Of a stretch of DNA of 64,000 nucleotides, positions 9,253 through 22,458 are shown one piece after another. The notes under the pieces are model-generated. The model ran no database searches, was not told the origin of the DNA, and saw only the letters and a program-made list of their open reading frames with translations. This DNA comes from Pseudomonas antarctica (lineage in GTDB: Bacteria > Pseudomonadota > Gammaproteobacteria > Pseudomonadales > Pseudomonadaceae). The first letter of the stretch is position 1. The number at the start of each line of letters is the position of its first letter. The translations under genes were made by a program, and so were the position numbers. The stretch spans positions 5,146,001 to 5,210,000 of the forward strand of contig NZ_CP015600.1 in the NCBI RefSeq assembly GCF_001647715.1, in the 5' to 3' direction.

Positions 9253-9459
9253 TTAATAGTGAGGCGGCGGCGCCTCTTCTTCGGATGACTCGAACTGGCC
9301 ACCCATTTCTTCCTGGCGCTTGAGCAGCGCCATCATCTGCAGTTGCAGGCGCTCAACCGCACGTTGCTGAGCGACGAGGATGCCATTGAGGGTATCGATG
9401 GTGTCGTCCTGAAAGGCCAGGCGGCTTTCCAGGTCGGTGACGCGTTCTTGCAGGTCCAT
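9253..9459 (-). CDS. slyX: SlyX-family protein
   Basis: A 68-residue acidic coiled-coil protein of the SlyX family, whose function is unknown. The N-terminal two thirds show heptad-like spacing ([19 protein letters not shown]), and the tail ends in the typical proline-rich PPPHY. The start lies 3 bp after the stop of the HIT gene, so the two form a transcription unit. Confidence 0.92.
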   Translation of the reverse strand: MDLQERVTDLESRLAFQDDTIDTLNGILVAQQRAVERLQLQMMALLKRQEEMGGQFESSEEEAPPPHY

Positions 9460-9462
9460 GAG

Positions 9463-9888
9463 TCAGTCCTGGGTAAAGATGAAGCCGGCGGGCAATAACA
9501 CGCGCAGTCGGCTGCGAATCGCCGCCACTTGCTCCTCGGTATAAGGCTGGGTCGGGTGCTTGCCCCAGACCGGTGCGGGCCACGCGGCGTCATCCCGTTT
9601 GCGCACAATCACATGCACATGCAGTTGGCTGACAACGTTGCCCAAGGCGCCAATGTTCATCTTGTCGGCCACAAAGCCTTCATTGAGCAGTTGCGCCAAG
9701 GCCGTTGTTTCTTGCCACAGTGTTTGTTGATCTGCGACATCCAGCTGAAACACTTCACTGATACCCTCAATGCGCGGCACCAGGATGAACCAGGGGTAAT
9801 TCGAGTCTTTGGACAACAGCAGGCGACAGAGCGGAAAGTCCCCAATGGCCAGTGTGTCTTGTTGCAGGCGTTGATCTAAGGCGAACAC
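9463..9888 (-). CDS. HIT-family nucleotide-binding protein
   Basis: A 141-residue histidine-triad protein, probably a nucleotidyl hydrolase or transferase of unknown substrate. The triad region reads SQLHVHVIVR: the first His of the HxHxH motif is Gln, while the second (nucleophile) and third are kept, and the downstream RDDAAWPAPVWG is typical of this proteobacterial subfamily. The N-terminal PWFILVPR strand and FQLDVADQQ follow HIT order. Cotranscribed with slyX. Confidence 0.88.
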   Translation of the reverse strand: MFALDQRLQQDTLAIGDFPLCRLLLSKDSNYPWFILVPRIEGISEVFQLDVADQQTLWQETTALAQLLNEGFVADKMNIGALGNVVSQLHVHVIVRKRDDAAWPAPVWGKHPTQPYTEEQVAAIRSRLRVLLPAGFIFTQD

Positions 9889-10632
9889 GCGGGCACTCCG
9901 TTCGGCAGGTCGATATCAGGTGCCCAGCATACCTTTGAATGCTTGAGGCTTCACAGCGAATGCAGGGGAGCCGTGATGCAACCGAATAAAAAACCTGCAC
10001 CCTTTCGAGGCAGCCGAATAATTGAGCTACGCTGATTCGGGCCTGAACGGGGTGCACCAAAATGACCCACCTGTGCTTCAAAGAGATCCGCAAACTACCC
10101 ACTCAAGGGGGTGAACCGGTAACGTTTTGTTCTGGCGCAGGATTTATGTACCTCCTCACCGGTGACATACCCGGGCGTCAAGCCCAAACCAAACGACGTA
10201 AGAAGCCCGTGCTTATGCGGTTTTTACACTGCCGTAACGGTTTTCACGAAAAAATGACATTCGGTTACCGCTTTGTGCACGCTTGTTGCATTGACACCCG
10301 TATAGTCGGCAAGGGCACCCGCCTGGAAGCAGGTGTTTCGCGATAAAAATCAGCAGCGTTTGAGTGCACATCAAGGACGAATTCAAACTTCGAAAGCGGT
10401 CTGAAAACAGCACTTAAGTTGTCAGCCTTGTTACATTCGGGCTGTGAATTTGCGACATGGAACTAGCAATTTACGACAGCCTCGTAAAGAAGCTGAAAGG
10501 ATAGATGGGTAAGTATCGTCAATAGGGTCTGCGTGATATAACTTTGCGCCGACACAAAAAAGAAAGAGCCGCCCAGATAAAAATACAGGTGGGACGGCAG
10601 TACTCTTCCTAAAACCAAAGGAGCAAATCACG
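9889..10632. other. Long intergenic region upstream of the OprD-family porin
   Basis: A 744-bp spacer between divergent genes. It contains small frames (for example 10062-10346 plus) without ribosome sites or recognisable features, so I annotate no gene. The last 120 bp are the porin leader. A TATAAC hexamer near 10533 could be a -10 element but no matching -35 is clear. Binding sites or a small RNA are possible but not visible to me. Confidence 0.4.
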
Positions 10633-11931
10633 ATGCGCGTGATGAAGTGGAGCATGATCGCCCTGGCTGTTTCAGCAGGCACCTCGCAATACGCAATGGC
10701 GTCCGCACAAGACGACGCCAAGGGTTTTGTTGAAGACAGCACTTTCAGCATCAACACCCGGTTGCTGTATTTCAGCCGTGACAAGCGCAACAACGACTCC
10801 GGCCAAAGCCGCACCGAAGAAACCGGTCTTGGTTTCAACGGCCTGTACCAATCCGGCTTTACCCAAGGCACCATTGGTGTCGGTGTTGATGCCATTGGCC
10901 TTTTGGGCGTCAAGCTCGACAGCGGCAAGGGTCGCGCCGGTACCGGCCTGTTCCCTACCGGTTCTGACGGTCGCTCCGAAGACGATTACTCCAAAGGCGG
11001 CGCTGCGGTTAAGTTCCGTATTTCCAACACCGTGCTGAAAGTGGGTGATCAATACACCACCGCACCGGTGTTCGCCTCCGATGACAGCCGTCTGCTTCCA
11101 GAGCTGCCGCAAGGCTTCTCTCTGACCAGCAACGAAATCAAAGACCTGAAACTTGAAGCCGGTCACTTCACCTCGATCGTTGCCCAGGACCACACCTACA
11201 AAGACAGTATCAGCAGCTCCGAACCCAACACCGGTCGCGGCCTGAGAGATGCTAACTTCGTGGGTGGCGTTTACGCCTGGACGCCTGAGTTCACCACCAG
11301 CCTCTACTACTCGAAAGTCGAAGACTATTGGAAGAAACTCTACGCCAACGTGAACTGGACCCACGCGCTTACCGACAACCAGTCGGTGGCCGTTGACTTC
11401 AACATCTACGACACCAAAAGCGATGGCGCCGGCCTGCAACGCGCTGAAAAAGACAACACCACCAAGCTCAACAACCGTGCATTCAGCTTGCAAGGCGCGT
11501 ACACCCTCGACGCTCACACCTTTACCCTGGCCTATCAGAAGGTTAGCGGTGATGGCGACTACGGCTACGGCGTAGACGGCGGCGGCTCGATCTTCCTGGC
11601 TAACTCCGTTGCGCGTTCCGACTTCAACGCCGAGGGTGAAAAATCCTGGCAAGCTCGCTACGACCTGAACATGGCCAAATTCGGCGTTCCAGGCCTGAGC
11701 TTCATGACCCGCTATGTCACTGGCAGCGGCGCCGACAACGGCACCACCACCAATGCCAAAGAATGGGAACGTGATATCGAAGCCAAATACGTGATCCAGA
11801 GCGGCCCAGCGAAAGACCTGAGCCTGCGCGTACGTCAAGCGACCTATCGTTCGTCTGACGGCGTGTACTACGGTTCGGCGTCTATCGACGAGCTGCGTCT
11901 GATCGCGCAATACCCGCTGAACATCTTGTAA
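10633..11931 (+). CDS. OprD-family outer-membrane porin
   Basis: A 432-residue OprD/Occ-type substrate-specific porin. A signal peptide is evident (about residues 1-24, ending QYAMASA), followed by the family opening GFVEDSTFSINTRLLYFSRD. The body is rich in alternating hydrophobic strands, and the C-terminus ends in a strand (LRLIAQYPLNIL) as expected for an outer-membrane barrel. Such 18-strand porins take up basic amino acids or carboxylates; the substrate cannot be read from the sequence. GGAG lies 7 bp before the ATG. It is monocistronic, closed by a terminator. Confidence 0.92.
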   Translation: MRVMKWSMIALAVSAGTSQYAMASAQDDAKGFVEDSTFSINTRLLYFSRDKRNNDSGQSRTEETGLGFNGLYQSGFTQGTIGVGVDAIGLLGVKLDSGKGRAGTGLFPTGSDGRSEDDYSKGGAAVKFRISNTVLKVGDQYTTAPVFASDDSRLLPELPQGFSLTSNEIKDLKLEAGHFTSIVAQDHTYKDSISSSEPNTGRGLRDANFVGGVYAWTPEFTTSLYYSKVEDYWKKLYANVNWTHALTDNQSVAVDFNIYDTKSDGAGLQRAEKDNTTKLNNRAFSLQGAYTLDAHTFTLAYQKVSGDGDYGYGVDGGGSIFLANSVARSDFNAEGEKSWQARYDLNMAKFGVPGLSFMTRYVTGSGADNGTTTNAKEWERDIEAKYVIQSGPAKDLSLRVRQATYRSSDGVYYGSASIDELRLIAQYPLNIL

Positions 11932-11976
11932 TTGGCTGTTTGATTACAACGATGACTTAAGGCTTCGGCCTTAACT

Positions 11977-12016
11977 AAAAAGCCGCTCCCTTGCATGCAA
12001 AGGAGCGGCTTTTTTA
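11977..12016 (+). terminator. Terminator after the porin gene
   Basis: AAAAGCCGCTCC / GGAGCGGCTTTTTT stem around TTGCATGCAA, followed by a T-run. A smaller hairpin (TTAAGGC-TTCG-GCCTTAA) at 11957-11974 precedes it. Confidence 0.93.
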
Positions 12017-12121
12017 TTGCAGTTTTATTTCAATGGCGACATAACTAGCAAGCTAACTAACGAGATTAAACGCTTGCATCGAACCTGACCTATCGGCCAA
12101 GTTCGACGTCCTGCTGCTTAG

Positions 12122-12964
12122 TTATTTTGCAACCGGTTCCTGCATCACGCGAATCACTCGCTGCGGGAACGGAATATCAATCCCCGCGCCTTTCAGGCGG
12201 TCACGCGACAGTTCATTCAGCATGAACACAACGTCCCAATAATCTGCAGTCTTGGTCCAGCAACGCAACGACACCGTGATCGAGCTATCGCCCAGGGTCG
12301 ACACCACGACCACTGCCGCCGGGTCAGCCATTACGCGCGGGTCTTTCGCCAGTTCCAGCAGCACTTCACGGGCTTTCTGCAGGTCGGCTTCATAGTCGAC
12401 ACCCACGTCGAACACCACCTTGCGGGTAGGCTGACGGTTGGTGTTGGTGATGATGCCGTTGGAGAGAATACCGTTCGGCACGATCACGGTTTTGTTGTCA
12501 CCGGTACGCAGCACGGTATGGAAGATCTGGATGCTGTCGACAGTGCCGGAAGTGCCTTGGGCTTCAATCCAGTCACCGATGCGGAACGGGCGGAACAGCA
12601 GAATCAGCACACCACCGGCGAAGTTGGCCAGGCTGCCTTGCAGCGCCAGGCCGATCGCCAGGGTAGCCGCACCGATCGCGGCGACGAACGAGGTTGTTGC
12701 CACGCCAATCATCGATGCCACGCTGACGATCAGCATGACTTTCAGCGCGATATTCGCAAGGCTGGTAATAAAATGCTGCAGTGCCAAGTCCGCGTTACGC
12801 AGCGCCAGCAAGCGTCCCACCCGGTGCGTCAGTCGGTTGATGAGCCACCAGCCGATGGCCAGGGTGATTACCGCCAGCAACACCCGGCTGCCATATTCCA
12901 TAATCATCGGGATCCAAGACTGCGAGGTCTTGATCAGGCGATCCACTTCAGCATTCAAATCCAT
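12122..12964 (-). CDS. mscS: Small-conductance mechanosensitive channel, MscS family
   Basis: A 280-residue MscS homologue, close to the E. coli length. Three N-terminal membrane helices are visible (about 22-45, 66-88, 92-118); the pore-lining third helix reads IGAATLAIGLALQGSLANFA with the Ala/Gly packing pattern. The following beta domain carries FRPFRIGDWIE and VPNGILSNGIITN, both family hallmarks, and the C-terminal alpha/beta cage ends with IDIPFPQRVI. It opens under hypo-osmotic shock. It follows yajQ on the same strand but a hairpin separates them. Confidence 0.95.
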   Translation of the reverse strand: MDLNAEVDRLIKTSQSWIPMIMEYGSRVLLAVITLAIGWWLINRLTHRVGRLLALRNADLALQHFITSLANIALKVMLIVSVASMIGVATTSFVAAIGAATLAIGLALQGSLANFAGGVLILLFRPFRIGDWIEAQGTSGTVDSIQIFHTVLRTGDNKTVIVPNGILSNGIITNTNRQPTRKVVFDVGVDYEADLQKAREVLLELAKDPRVMADPAAVVVVSTLGDSSITVSLRCWTKTADYWDVVFMLNELSRDRLKGAGIDIPFPQRVIRVMQEPVAK

Positions 12965-13018
12965 CTACATTCTCCAGTTTTGCGGATGTGCGGCTTTATT
13001 GACTACCTGAAAACGCAA

Positions 13019-13038
13019 TTGAGCCCCGTAGGGCTCAA
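13019..13038 (-). terminator. Terminator after yajQ
   Basis: TTGAGCCC-CGTA-GGGCTCAA is a perfect 8-bp stem; on the minus strand it is followed by TTGCGTTTT. Confidence 0.6.
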
Positions 13039-13100
13039 GTGTAGGCGCAGGTTCTGGGGCGTGGGACGTCAAAAACGCCCACAGGTTCCACAATGTGCCA

Positions 13101-13586
13101 TCAGTCGCGGAAGTTATTGAACTGCAGCGGCATGTCGAAGGTCTTCGCGCGCAGGGCAGCGATTGCTTCCTGCAAATCATCCCGTTTCTTGCCAGTGATG
13201 CGAACCTGCTCACCCTGGATGGCGGCCTGGACTTTCAGCTTGGCATCCTTCACATGAGCAACGATCTTCTTCGCCAGCTCTTTGTCGATGCCTTCCTTGA
13301 GAACCGCTTCCTGCTTCATCAGCTTGCCGGAAGCATAGGCTTCTTTGATTTCAAGGCACTGCGCGTCGATCTTGCGCTTGACCAGGGACAACTTAAGGAT
13401 CTCGATCATCGCTTCCAGCTGGAAATCGGCTTCAGCGGTCAGGTTGACGGTCAGTTCCTTTTCCTTGAATTCGAAGCTGCCCTTGCCTTTCAAGTCATAG
13501 CGACGGTCCAGTTCCTTGACGGCGTTCTCGACGGCGTTGGTGACTTCGTGTTTGTCCAGTTCGGATACCACGTCGAACGAAGGCAT
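13101..13586 (-). CDS. YajQ-family nucleotide-binding protein
   Basis: A 161-residue YajQ/DUF520 protein. Members bind nucleotides, and in Xanthomonas and Pseudomonas homologues have been reported to bind cyclic di-GMP and affect virulence regulators. The sequence starts [15 protein letters not shown], the family signature, and ends in [18 protein letters not shown], also characteristic; two ferredoxin-like folds are expected. Length is normal. The divergent panE-like gene starts 124 bp away. Confidence 0.95.
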   Translation of the reverse strand: MPSFDVVSELDKHEVTNAVENAVKELDRRYDLKGKGSFEFKEKELTVNLTAEADFQLEAMIEILKLSLVKRKIDAQCLEIKEAYASGKLMKQEAVLKEGIDKELAKKIVAHVKDAKLKVQAAIQGEQVRITGKKRDDLQEAIAALRAKTFDMPLQFNNFRD

Positions 13587-13604
13587 GTCATTTCTCCAAT
13601 ATAA

Positions 13605-14627
<1,023 letters not shown>

Positions 14628-14673
14628 GGCACGCGCTACCCTGCCTACCTGTCTATCACCTGGAAAAACCCTG

Positions 14674-16710
14674 ATGCCACTGCGCCAGCGTCTTGAAAAT
14701 CTACCGGTAGGGCAGAAACTGCTGGCCGCCCTGCTGGTGCTGTTGACCACTGTATTGCTGGTGGCCAACCTGACGTTTATCAGTGCCGCCTATTGGATCT
14801 CCCAGGAAAGCATGGCGCCCCAGGCACTGCAGGCCATCGGTCGGCTGGTTTCGAGCCCGTCACTTGCCGCCGAAGCCCTCGAGTCCCCAGCCAAGGCCGA
14901 CGCCCTGCTCAATGAGCTGACCAGCTATTCGCCGTTGCGCGCGGCGGCGTTGTACGACGGCGAGGGCACCCGCCTGGCGCAGATGCAGCATGGCAATCGC
15001 CTGCATCTGCCGGACAACTACCGGCATATCGAGGCGTGGCGCCTGACCGAGTTTCGCAGCAACCAGGTCATCACCCTGCCCCGTGCCGGCCAGCCTTCCG
15101 GGCATTTACTGTTGGTGGCCAGCAGTGAGCTACCGATGGCCTTCTATACCGGCACGTTGACCGCCAGCCTGGGCATCCTGATTTTCAGTGTGTTGCTCTG
15201 GCTGGTCATCGCCCGGCAGATCAAACGCCTGATCACTCGCCCGATCCACGAACTGGAAGAACTGTCGCGCCAGGTGACTCGCGAGGAGAACTACGCCCTG
15301 CGCGCCGGACGTGGCAACCATGATGAAATCGGCAGCCTGGCCGAAGCGTTCAACACCATGTTGTCGCGTATCGAAGCCCGCGAGCAGCAGCTCAAACGTG
15401 CGCGCGACGACTCACAGGCTGCGTACGACCAGGCCCAAGGCCTGGCCGAGGAGACACGCCATACCAACCGCAAGCTGGAACTCGAAGTCCAGGTTCGCAG
15501 CAAGATCGAGAAAAAACTCACCGGTTTCCAGAACTACCTGAACAGCATCATCGACTCGATGCCATCGGCGTTGATCGCGCTGGACGAACAGCTTTATGTC
15601 ACCCAGTGGAACCAGGAAGCGACTGCCCTTTCCGGCACGCGCCTGGATGAAGCGTTGAATCAGCCGATCTTCCTTGCGTTCCAGCCGCTCAAGCCCTACC
15701 TGCCGCAAATCAAGGCGACGGTTGAGCAGCACACGGTGGAGCGCATTGAGCGGGTCACGTGGGTCAAGGATGACGAGCCCAAGCATTACGCCCTGACCTT
15801 CTATCCATTGATGGGCGGCGCCGGGCGCGGCGTGGTCATTCGTATCGACGACATCACCCAGCGCTTGTCCCTGGAAGAAATGATGGTGCAGTCGGAAAAA
15901 ATGCTCTCCGTCGGCGGCCTTGCCGCGGGCATGGCCCATGAGATCAACAACCCGCTGGGGGCTATCCTGCATAACGTGCAGAATATCCGCCGCCGCCTAT
16001 CCCCCGACCTGCCCAAGAACCTGGAGTATGCCGAACAGGCGGGCCTCGAGCTGGACACGGTCAACCACTACCTGCAAAGCCGCGAAGTACCGCAACTGCT
16101 CGATGGCATTCAGCAAGCTGGCGCCCGAGCGGCGAAAATCGTTACCCACATGCTCAGTTTCAGTCGCCGCAGTAATCGCCAGATGGCGCCTTGCGATTTG
16201 CCGGCACTGATCGATCAGGCCGTGGAAATTGCCGGTAATGACTTCGACCTGACGATCGGCTTCGACTTCAAAGGCCAGGCGATCATTCGCCAGTTTGACC
16301 CGCAACTGGGCCCGGTTCCCGGCACGGCCAACGAACTGGAACAGGTGCTGCTCAACTTGCTGAAAAACGCCGCCCAGGCCATTCACCTGCGCGAAGACGA
16401 CCGCGAGCCGGGACGAATCATCCTGCGCACCCGCCTCAATCCGCCGTGGGCGGAGATCCAGGTGGAAGACAACGGCATCGGCATGAGTGAAAACGTGCGC
16501 AAACGCACCTTCGAGCCGTTTTTCACCACCAAGGAAATTGGCCAAGGCACCGGGCTTGGGCTGTCGGTGTCGTACTTCATCATCACCAACAACCATAAGG
16601 GCCAGATGGAGGTGCACTCCACCCTCGGCCAGGGCACCTGCTTCACGCTGCGCCTGCCTTTGGCCGGCAGCCAAATGCCACCCAATGAACTGACTCAACT
16701 GGAGCAATGA
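14674..16710 (+). CDS. Sensor histidine kinase with HAMP and PAS domains
   Basis: A 678-residue membrane histidine kinase with no response regulator beside it. From the N-terminus: membrane helix about 15-40; periplasmic domain about 41-150; second helix about 155-178; HAMP about 180-233; coiled coil; PAS domain about 286-395; HisKA with the phosphorylated His in AAGMAHEINNPLGA; HATPase_c with N box LLNLLKNAAQAI, G1 VEDNGIGM, F box FEPFFTTKE and G2 GTGLGLS. The EINNPL type is common in hybrid and NtrB-like kinases. The start at 14674 was chosen because family-like sequence begins there. Signal and partner are unknown. Confidence 0.92.
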   Translation: MPLRQRLENLPVGQKLLAALLVLLTTVLLVANLTFISAAYWISQESMAPQALQAIGRLVSSPSLAAEALESPAKADALLNELTSYSPLRAAALYDGEGTRLAQMQHGNRLHLPDNYRHIEAWRLTEFRSNQVITLPRAGQPSGHLLLVASSELPMAFYTGTLTASLGILIFSVLLWLVIARQIKRLITRPIHELEELSRQVTREENYALRAGRGNHDEIGSLAEAFNTMLSRIEAREQQLKRARDDSQAAYDQAQGLAEETRHTNRKLELEVQVRSKIEKKLTGFQNYLNSIIDSMPSALIALDEQLYVTQWNQEATALSGTRLDEALNQPIFLAFQPLKPYLPQIKATVEQHTVERIERVTWVKDDEPKHYALTFYPLMGGAGRGVVIRIDDITQRLSLEEMMVQSEKMLSVGGLAAGMAHEINNPLGAILHNVQNIRRRLSPDLPKNLEYAEQAGLELDTVNHYLQSREVPQLLDGIQQAGARAAKIVTHMLSFSRRSNRQMAPCDLPALIDQAVEIAGNDFDLTIGFDFKGQAIIRQFDPQLGPVPGTANELEQVLLNLLKNAAQAIHLREDDREPGRIILRTRLNPPWAEIQVEDNGIGMSENVRKRTFEPFFTTKEIGQGTGLGLSVSYFIITNNHKGQMEVHSTLGQGTCFTLRLPLAGSQMPPNELTQLEQ

Positions 16711-16712
16711 CC

Positions 16713-17291
16713 ATGGGCTTTCGCCTGTCGAAGATCTACACCCGCACCGGCGACAAGGGCGAGACGGGCCTCGGCGACGGCCGCCGCGTCCCCAAGGACC
16801 ACCCTCGGGTGGAAGCGATTGGCGAGGTCGACACGCTGAACAGTCAGTTGGGTTTGCTGCTGGCCAATCTTGAAGAACAGAGCGGCAAACATCCGGCACT
16901 GACGGATGTGATTGAGGTGCTCACCCCTTGCCAACATCGTTTGTTCGACCTCGGCGGTGAACTGGCAATGCCGGTGTACAAGGCGTTGAATGCGGCCGAA
17001 ATCGATCGGCTGGAAGCCGCGATTGATCGCTGGAACGAGGAAGTCGGGCCTTTGGAGAACTTCATCCTGCCCGGTGGTTCAGCGCTGATTGCCCAGGCCC
17101 ATGTGTGCCGCAGCGTAGCGCGCAGTGCGGAACGGCGGTGTCAGCATTTGAATGCGGTTGAGCCGTTGGAAGGCTTGGGGTTGGCGTATATCAATCGGCT
17201 GTCGGATTTGTTGTTTGTGGCCGCCAGGGTGATTGCCAAGCGCCAGGGTGTTGCGGAGGTGTTGTGGCAGGCGGCGGCGAAGCCCCACTGA
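16713..17291 (+). CDS. ATP:cob(I)alamin adenosyltransferase, PduO type
   Basis: Converts cob(I)alamin to adenosylcobalamin. The 192-residue product has the PduO N-terminal signature KIYTRTGDKGETGLGDG and the adenosylation motif RSVARSAERR; EVDTLNSQLG and LPGGS are also family features. Two ATGs are possible: 16707, overlapping the kinase stop, and 16713. GGAG at 16701-16704 is 8 bp from the second and only 2 bp from the first, so 16713 is preferred. The near-overlap suggests one operon with the upstream kinase, though no functional link is known. Confidence 0.93.
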   Translation: MGFRLSKIYTRTGDKGETGLGDGRRVPKDHPRVEAIGEVDTLNSQLGLLLANLEEQSGKHPALTDVIEVLTPCQHRLFDLGGELAMPVYKALNAAEIDRLEAAIDRWNEEVGPLENFILPGGSALIAQAHVCRSVARSAERRCQHLNAVEPLEGLGLAYINRLSDLLFVAARVIAKRQGVAEVLWQAAAKPH

Positions 17292-17311
17292 TATTTTTTG
17301 CGACTGATAGG

Positions 17312-17400
17312 GCCTCATCGCAGGCAAGCCAGCTCCCACATTTAACCGGGTTCCAAGGGTGGAACTCGGTCGAGTGTGGGAGCGGGCTTGCTCGCGAAGA
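17312..17400. repeat. REP pair, divergent arms, type A/B
   Basis: Left arm ATCGCAGGCAAGCCAGCTCCCACA (type A, reverse) reads outward from right arm TGTGGGAGCGGGCTTGCTCGCGAA (type B). The inner part holds GGAACTCGGTCGA, shared with the element at 39748. It separates the convergent adenosyltransferase and Nudix genes. Confidence 0.88.
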
Positions 17401-17417
17401 AGCCCGTCAGAACAACA

Positions 17418-18362
17418 TTAAACCTCAGGCCAGAACGCCCGAATGCCCGCCACACCCTGAGCACCGGCTTCCCAAGCCTGTTCCCGCTCGGCAGGCCCAA
17501 CCCCACCCAACAGAAACACCGGCTTGCTGAACCCACGTATCAACTCTGCCGCCTGCTCCCAACCCAGTGGCTGGGCATCAGGATGAGTCTGGGTCGGTTG
17601 CACCGGCGACAGCGTGACGAAATCCACATCCATCATTCGCGCCAGCGCCAGTTCTTCGGCGTTATGGCACGAGGCCGCCAACCAGCGATCCTTCGGCAGC
17701 GGACGGCCCTTGCTCGCATATTTACGCAACTGCGCTGAAGTCATATGCCAGCCCGCCGCCGGGAAATCCCCCAGCCATTCAAACGGCCCCTTGAGCATCA
17801 ACTGCGCCTTGCCGGCACACAGGCCTACAGCGTCCACCGCCAAGTCACGGTATTTAGGGTCGTAACCATTGGGCGCACGCAGTTGAATCAGCTTGATGCC
17901 ACCCGCGATGGCTTTTTGAATACCGCGCAACAGCGTCGGGGTCTCCAGCTCACCCGGGGTAATCAGGTACTCGGCCGGTAACCGTGCCGCCGCAACGATC
18001 GGGGCATTGGCCGCAGGGAACTCATAGTTGGGCAAATCCCGAGGAGCAACCCATTCCAACGGTTGCCCTTCGGCACCATGGGGCTCGCCGGTAAAGGCCG
18101 ATACTTCCCAGACATCCAGCAACACCTGCTTGTCCGAGTAGTCATGCTGCACCTTGATCAGCGGTCGCGCTGTGGTGACCTGAATGCCCAGCTCTTCCTT
18201 CAACTCGCGGGACAGCGCAGTGGCGACCGATTCCTCAGCCTCCACCTTGCCGCCGGGGAACTCCCAAAGGCCGCCCTGATGCTGAGTATCCGCGCGGCGC
18301 GCCAGCAGGATTCTGCCATCGACACCGCGGATCACTGCTGCTGCTACATGCACTCGTTTCAC
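17418..18362 (-). CDS. Nudix hydrolase fused to a thiamine-phosphate-synthase-like domain
   Basis: A 314-residue two-domain protein. Residues about 1-130 are a MutT-type Nudix hydrolase (8-oxo-dGTP or related substrate) with the box GKVEAEESVATALSRELKEE followed by LGI; the N-terminus RVHVAAAVI is typical of MutT. Residues about 140-314 resemble ThiE/TenI barrels (GIKLIQLRAPN, WHMTSAQLRK, PVFLLGGVGPAE). The start is GTG at 18360-18362 with AGAGG 9 bp upstream; no ATG is available. It lies 20 bp after argJ and is probably cotranscribed. Such fusions are common in gamma-proteobacteria, but the role of the second domain is unproved. Confidence 0.9.
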   Translation of the reverse strand: MKRVHVAAAVIRGVDGRILLARRADTQHQGGLWEFPGGKVEAEESVATALSRELKEELGIQVTTARPLIKVQHDYSDKQVLLDVWEVSAFTGEPHGAEGQPLEWVAPRDLPNYEFPAANAPIVAAARLPAEYLITPGELETPTLLRGIQKAIAGGIKLIQLRAPNGYDPKYRDLAVDAVGLCAGKAQLMLKGPFEWLGDFPAAGWHMTSAQLRKYASKGRPLPKDRWLAASCHNAEELALARMMDVDFVTLSPVQPTQTHPDAQPLGWEQAAELIRGFSKPVFLLGGVGPAEREQAWEAGAQGVAGIRAFWPEV

Positions 18363-18382
18363 CGCGCTTATCCTCTTGGCTA

Positions 18383-19600
18383 TCAGGTGCGGTATTCCGC
18401 ATTGATCTTCACGTACTCGTGGGACAGGTCGGTGGTCCAGATGGTTTCGCTGCACTCGCCGCGACCCAGCTCGATACGGATGGTGATTTCTTCCTGCTGC
18501 ATCACTGCCGAGCCTTGGGCCTCGGTGTAGGTTTCGGCGCGAGCACCACGGCTGGCAATGCACACGTCGCCGAGGAATACGTCGATCTTGCTCACGTCCA
18601 GGTCAGGCACGCCGGCACGGCCAACGGCTGCGAGGATACGGCCCCAGTTCGGGTCGGAGGCGAACAAAGCGGTCTTGATCAGCGGCGAATGCGCCACGGT
18701 GTAGCCAACATCCAGGCATTCCTGGTGATTGCCGCCGCCGTTGACTTCAACGGTGACGAACTTGGTCGCGCCCTCACCGTCACGCACGATGGCCTGGGCC
18801 ACGTCCATGCACACCTCGAACACTGCCTGTTTCAGCGCCGCGAACAGCGGGCCCTCGGTGGAGGTGATTTGCGGCAGGTTGGCCTGGCCGGTAGCGATCA
18901 GCATGCAGCAGTCGTTGGTCGAGGTGTCACCATCGATGGTAATGCGGTTGAACGACTTGTTGGCGCCGTCCAGCATCAGGCGCTGCAGCACGTCGCGGGA
19001 GACTTTGGCGTCGGTGGCAATATAGCCGAGCATGGTGGCCATGTTCGGACGGATCATGCCAGCGCCCTTGCTGATGCCGGTCACAGTAACGGTCACGCCG
19101 TCGTGCACGAACTGACGGCTCGCGCCCTTGGGCAGCGTGTCGGTGGTCATGATGCCGGTGGCCGCGGCAGCCCAGTTATCCACAGACAGGTCGTCTAGTG
19201 CCGCTTGCAATGCACCTTCGATCTTTTCCACAGGCAGCGGCTCACCGATCACGCCGGTGGAGTAAGGCAGCACTTGGCTGGCGTCGACGCCGGCCAGTTG
19301 CGCCAGCTTGGCGCAGGTGCGGGCTGCGGCGACCAGACCAGGCTCGCCGGTACCGGCGTTGGCATTGCCGGTGTTGGTCAGCAGGTAACGGATCGGGCCG
19401 GCAACGCGTTGCTTGGCCAGGATAACCGGTGCAGCGCAGAAGGCATTAAGGGTGAACACACCCGCGACAGTCGAGCCTTCGGCACAGCGCATCACCACCA
19501 CATCCTTGCGCCCCGGGCGTTTGATGCCGGCCGAAGCGATACCGAGTTCAAAACCGGCAACCGGGTGCAATGTGGGCAAAGGACCAAGACCAACAGCCAT
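18383..19600 (-). CDS. argJ: ArgJ, ornithine/glutamate N-acetyltransferase
   Basis: Bifunctional enzyme of arginine biosynthesis that recycles the acetyl group from N-acetylornithine to glutamate. The 405-residue precursor cleaves itself before the nucleophilic Thr in the motif [12 protein letters not shown]; oxyanion-hole residues are in the upstream [22 protein letters not shown] and the C-terminal [13 protein letters not shown] are family hallmarks. Located after secA and before the Nudix gene, as in P. aeruginosa. Confidence 0.97.
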   Translation of the reverse strand: MAVGLGPLPTLHPVAGFELGIASAGIKRPGRKDVVVMRCAEGSTVAGVFTLNAFCAAPVILAKQRVAGPIRYLLTNTGNANAGTGEPGLVAAARTCAKLAQLAGVDASQVLPYSTGVIGEPLPVEKIEGALQAALDDLSVDNWAAAATGIMTTDTLPKGASRQFVHDGVTVTVTGISKGAGMIRPNMATMLGYIATDAKVSRDVLQRLMLDGANKSFNRITIDGDTSTNDCCMLIATGQANLPQITSTEGPLFAALKQAVFEVCMDVAQAIVRDGEGATKFVTVEVNGGGNHQECLDVGYTVAHSPLIKTALFASDPNWGRILAAVGRAGVPDLDVSKIDVFLGDVCIASRGARAETYTEAQGSAVMQQEEITIRIELGRGECSETIWTTDLSHEYVKINAEYRT

Positions 19601-19661
19601 GAATGCGCTCCTTAAAAATAGGTGATGTGTGTGCCGTCGCTATCGACGGTGAATTAATGGC

Positions 19662-19694
19662 AAAACGCCGCGACGGCAAAAGCCGGTCGCGGCG
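19662..19694 (-). terminator. Terminator after secA
   Basis: On the minus strand, CGCCGCGACCGGC-TTTT-GCCGTCGCGGCG forms a long GC stem with one bulged C, followed by TTTT. It lies 29 bp past the secA stop and upstream of argJ. Confidence 0.85.
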
Positions 19695-19722
19695 CGGGGT
19701 GTTGCAGCGTCAGGCAAAAATC

Positions 19723-22458
<2,736 letters not shown>

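Noticed and set aside
10062..10346. A 94-codon plus-strand frame before the porin
   Set aside because: No ribosome site and no recognisable sequence pattern.
10672..11910. A 412-codon minus-strand frame
   Set aside because: Antisense of the porin gene, which has a clear signal peptide and barrel pattern.
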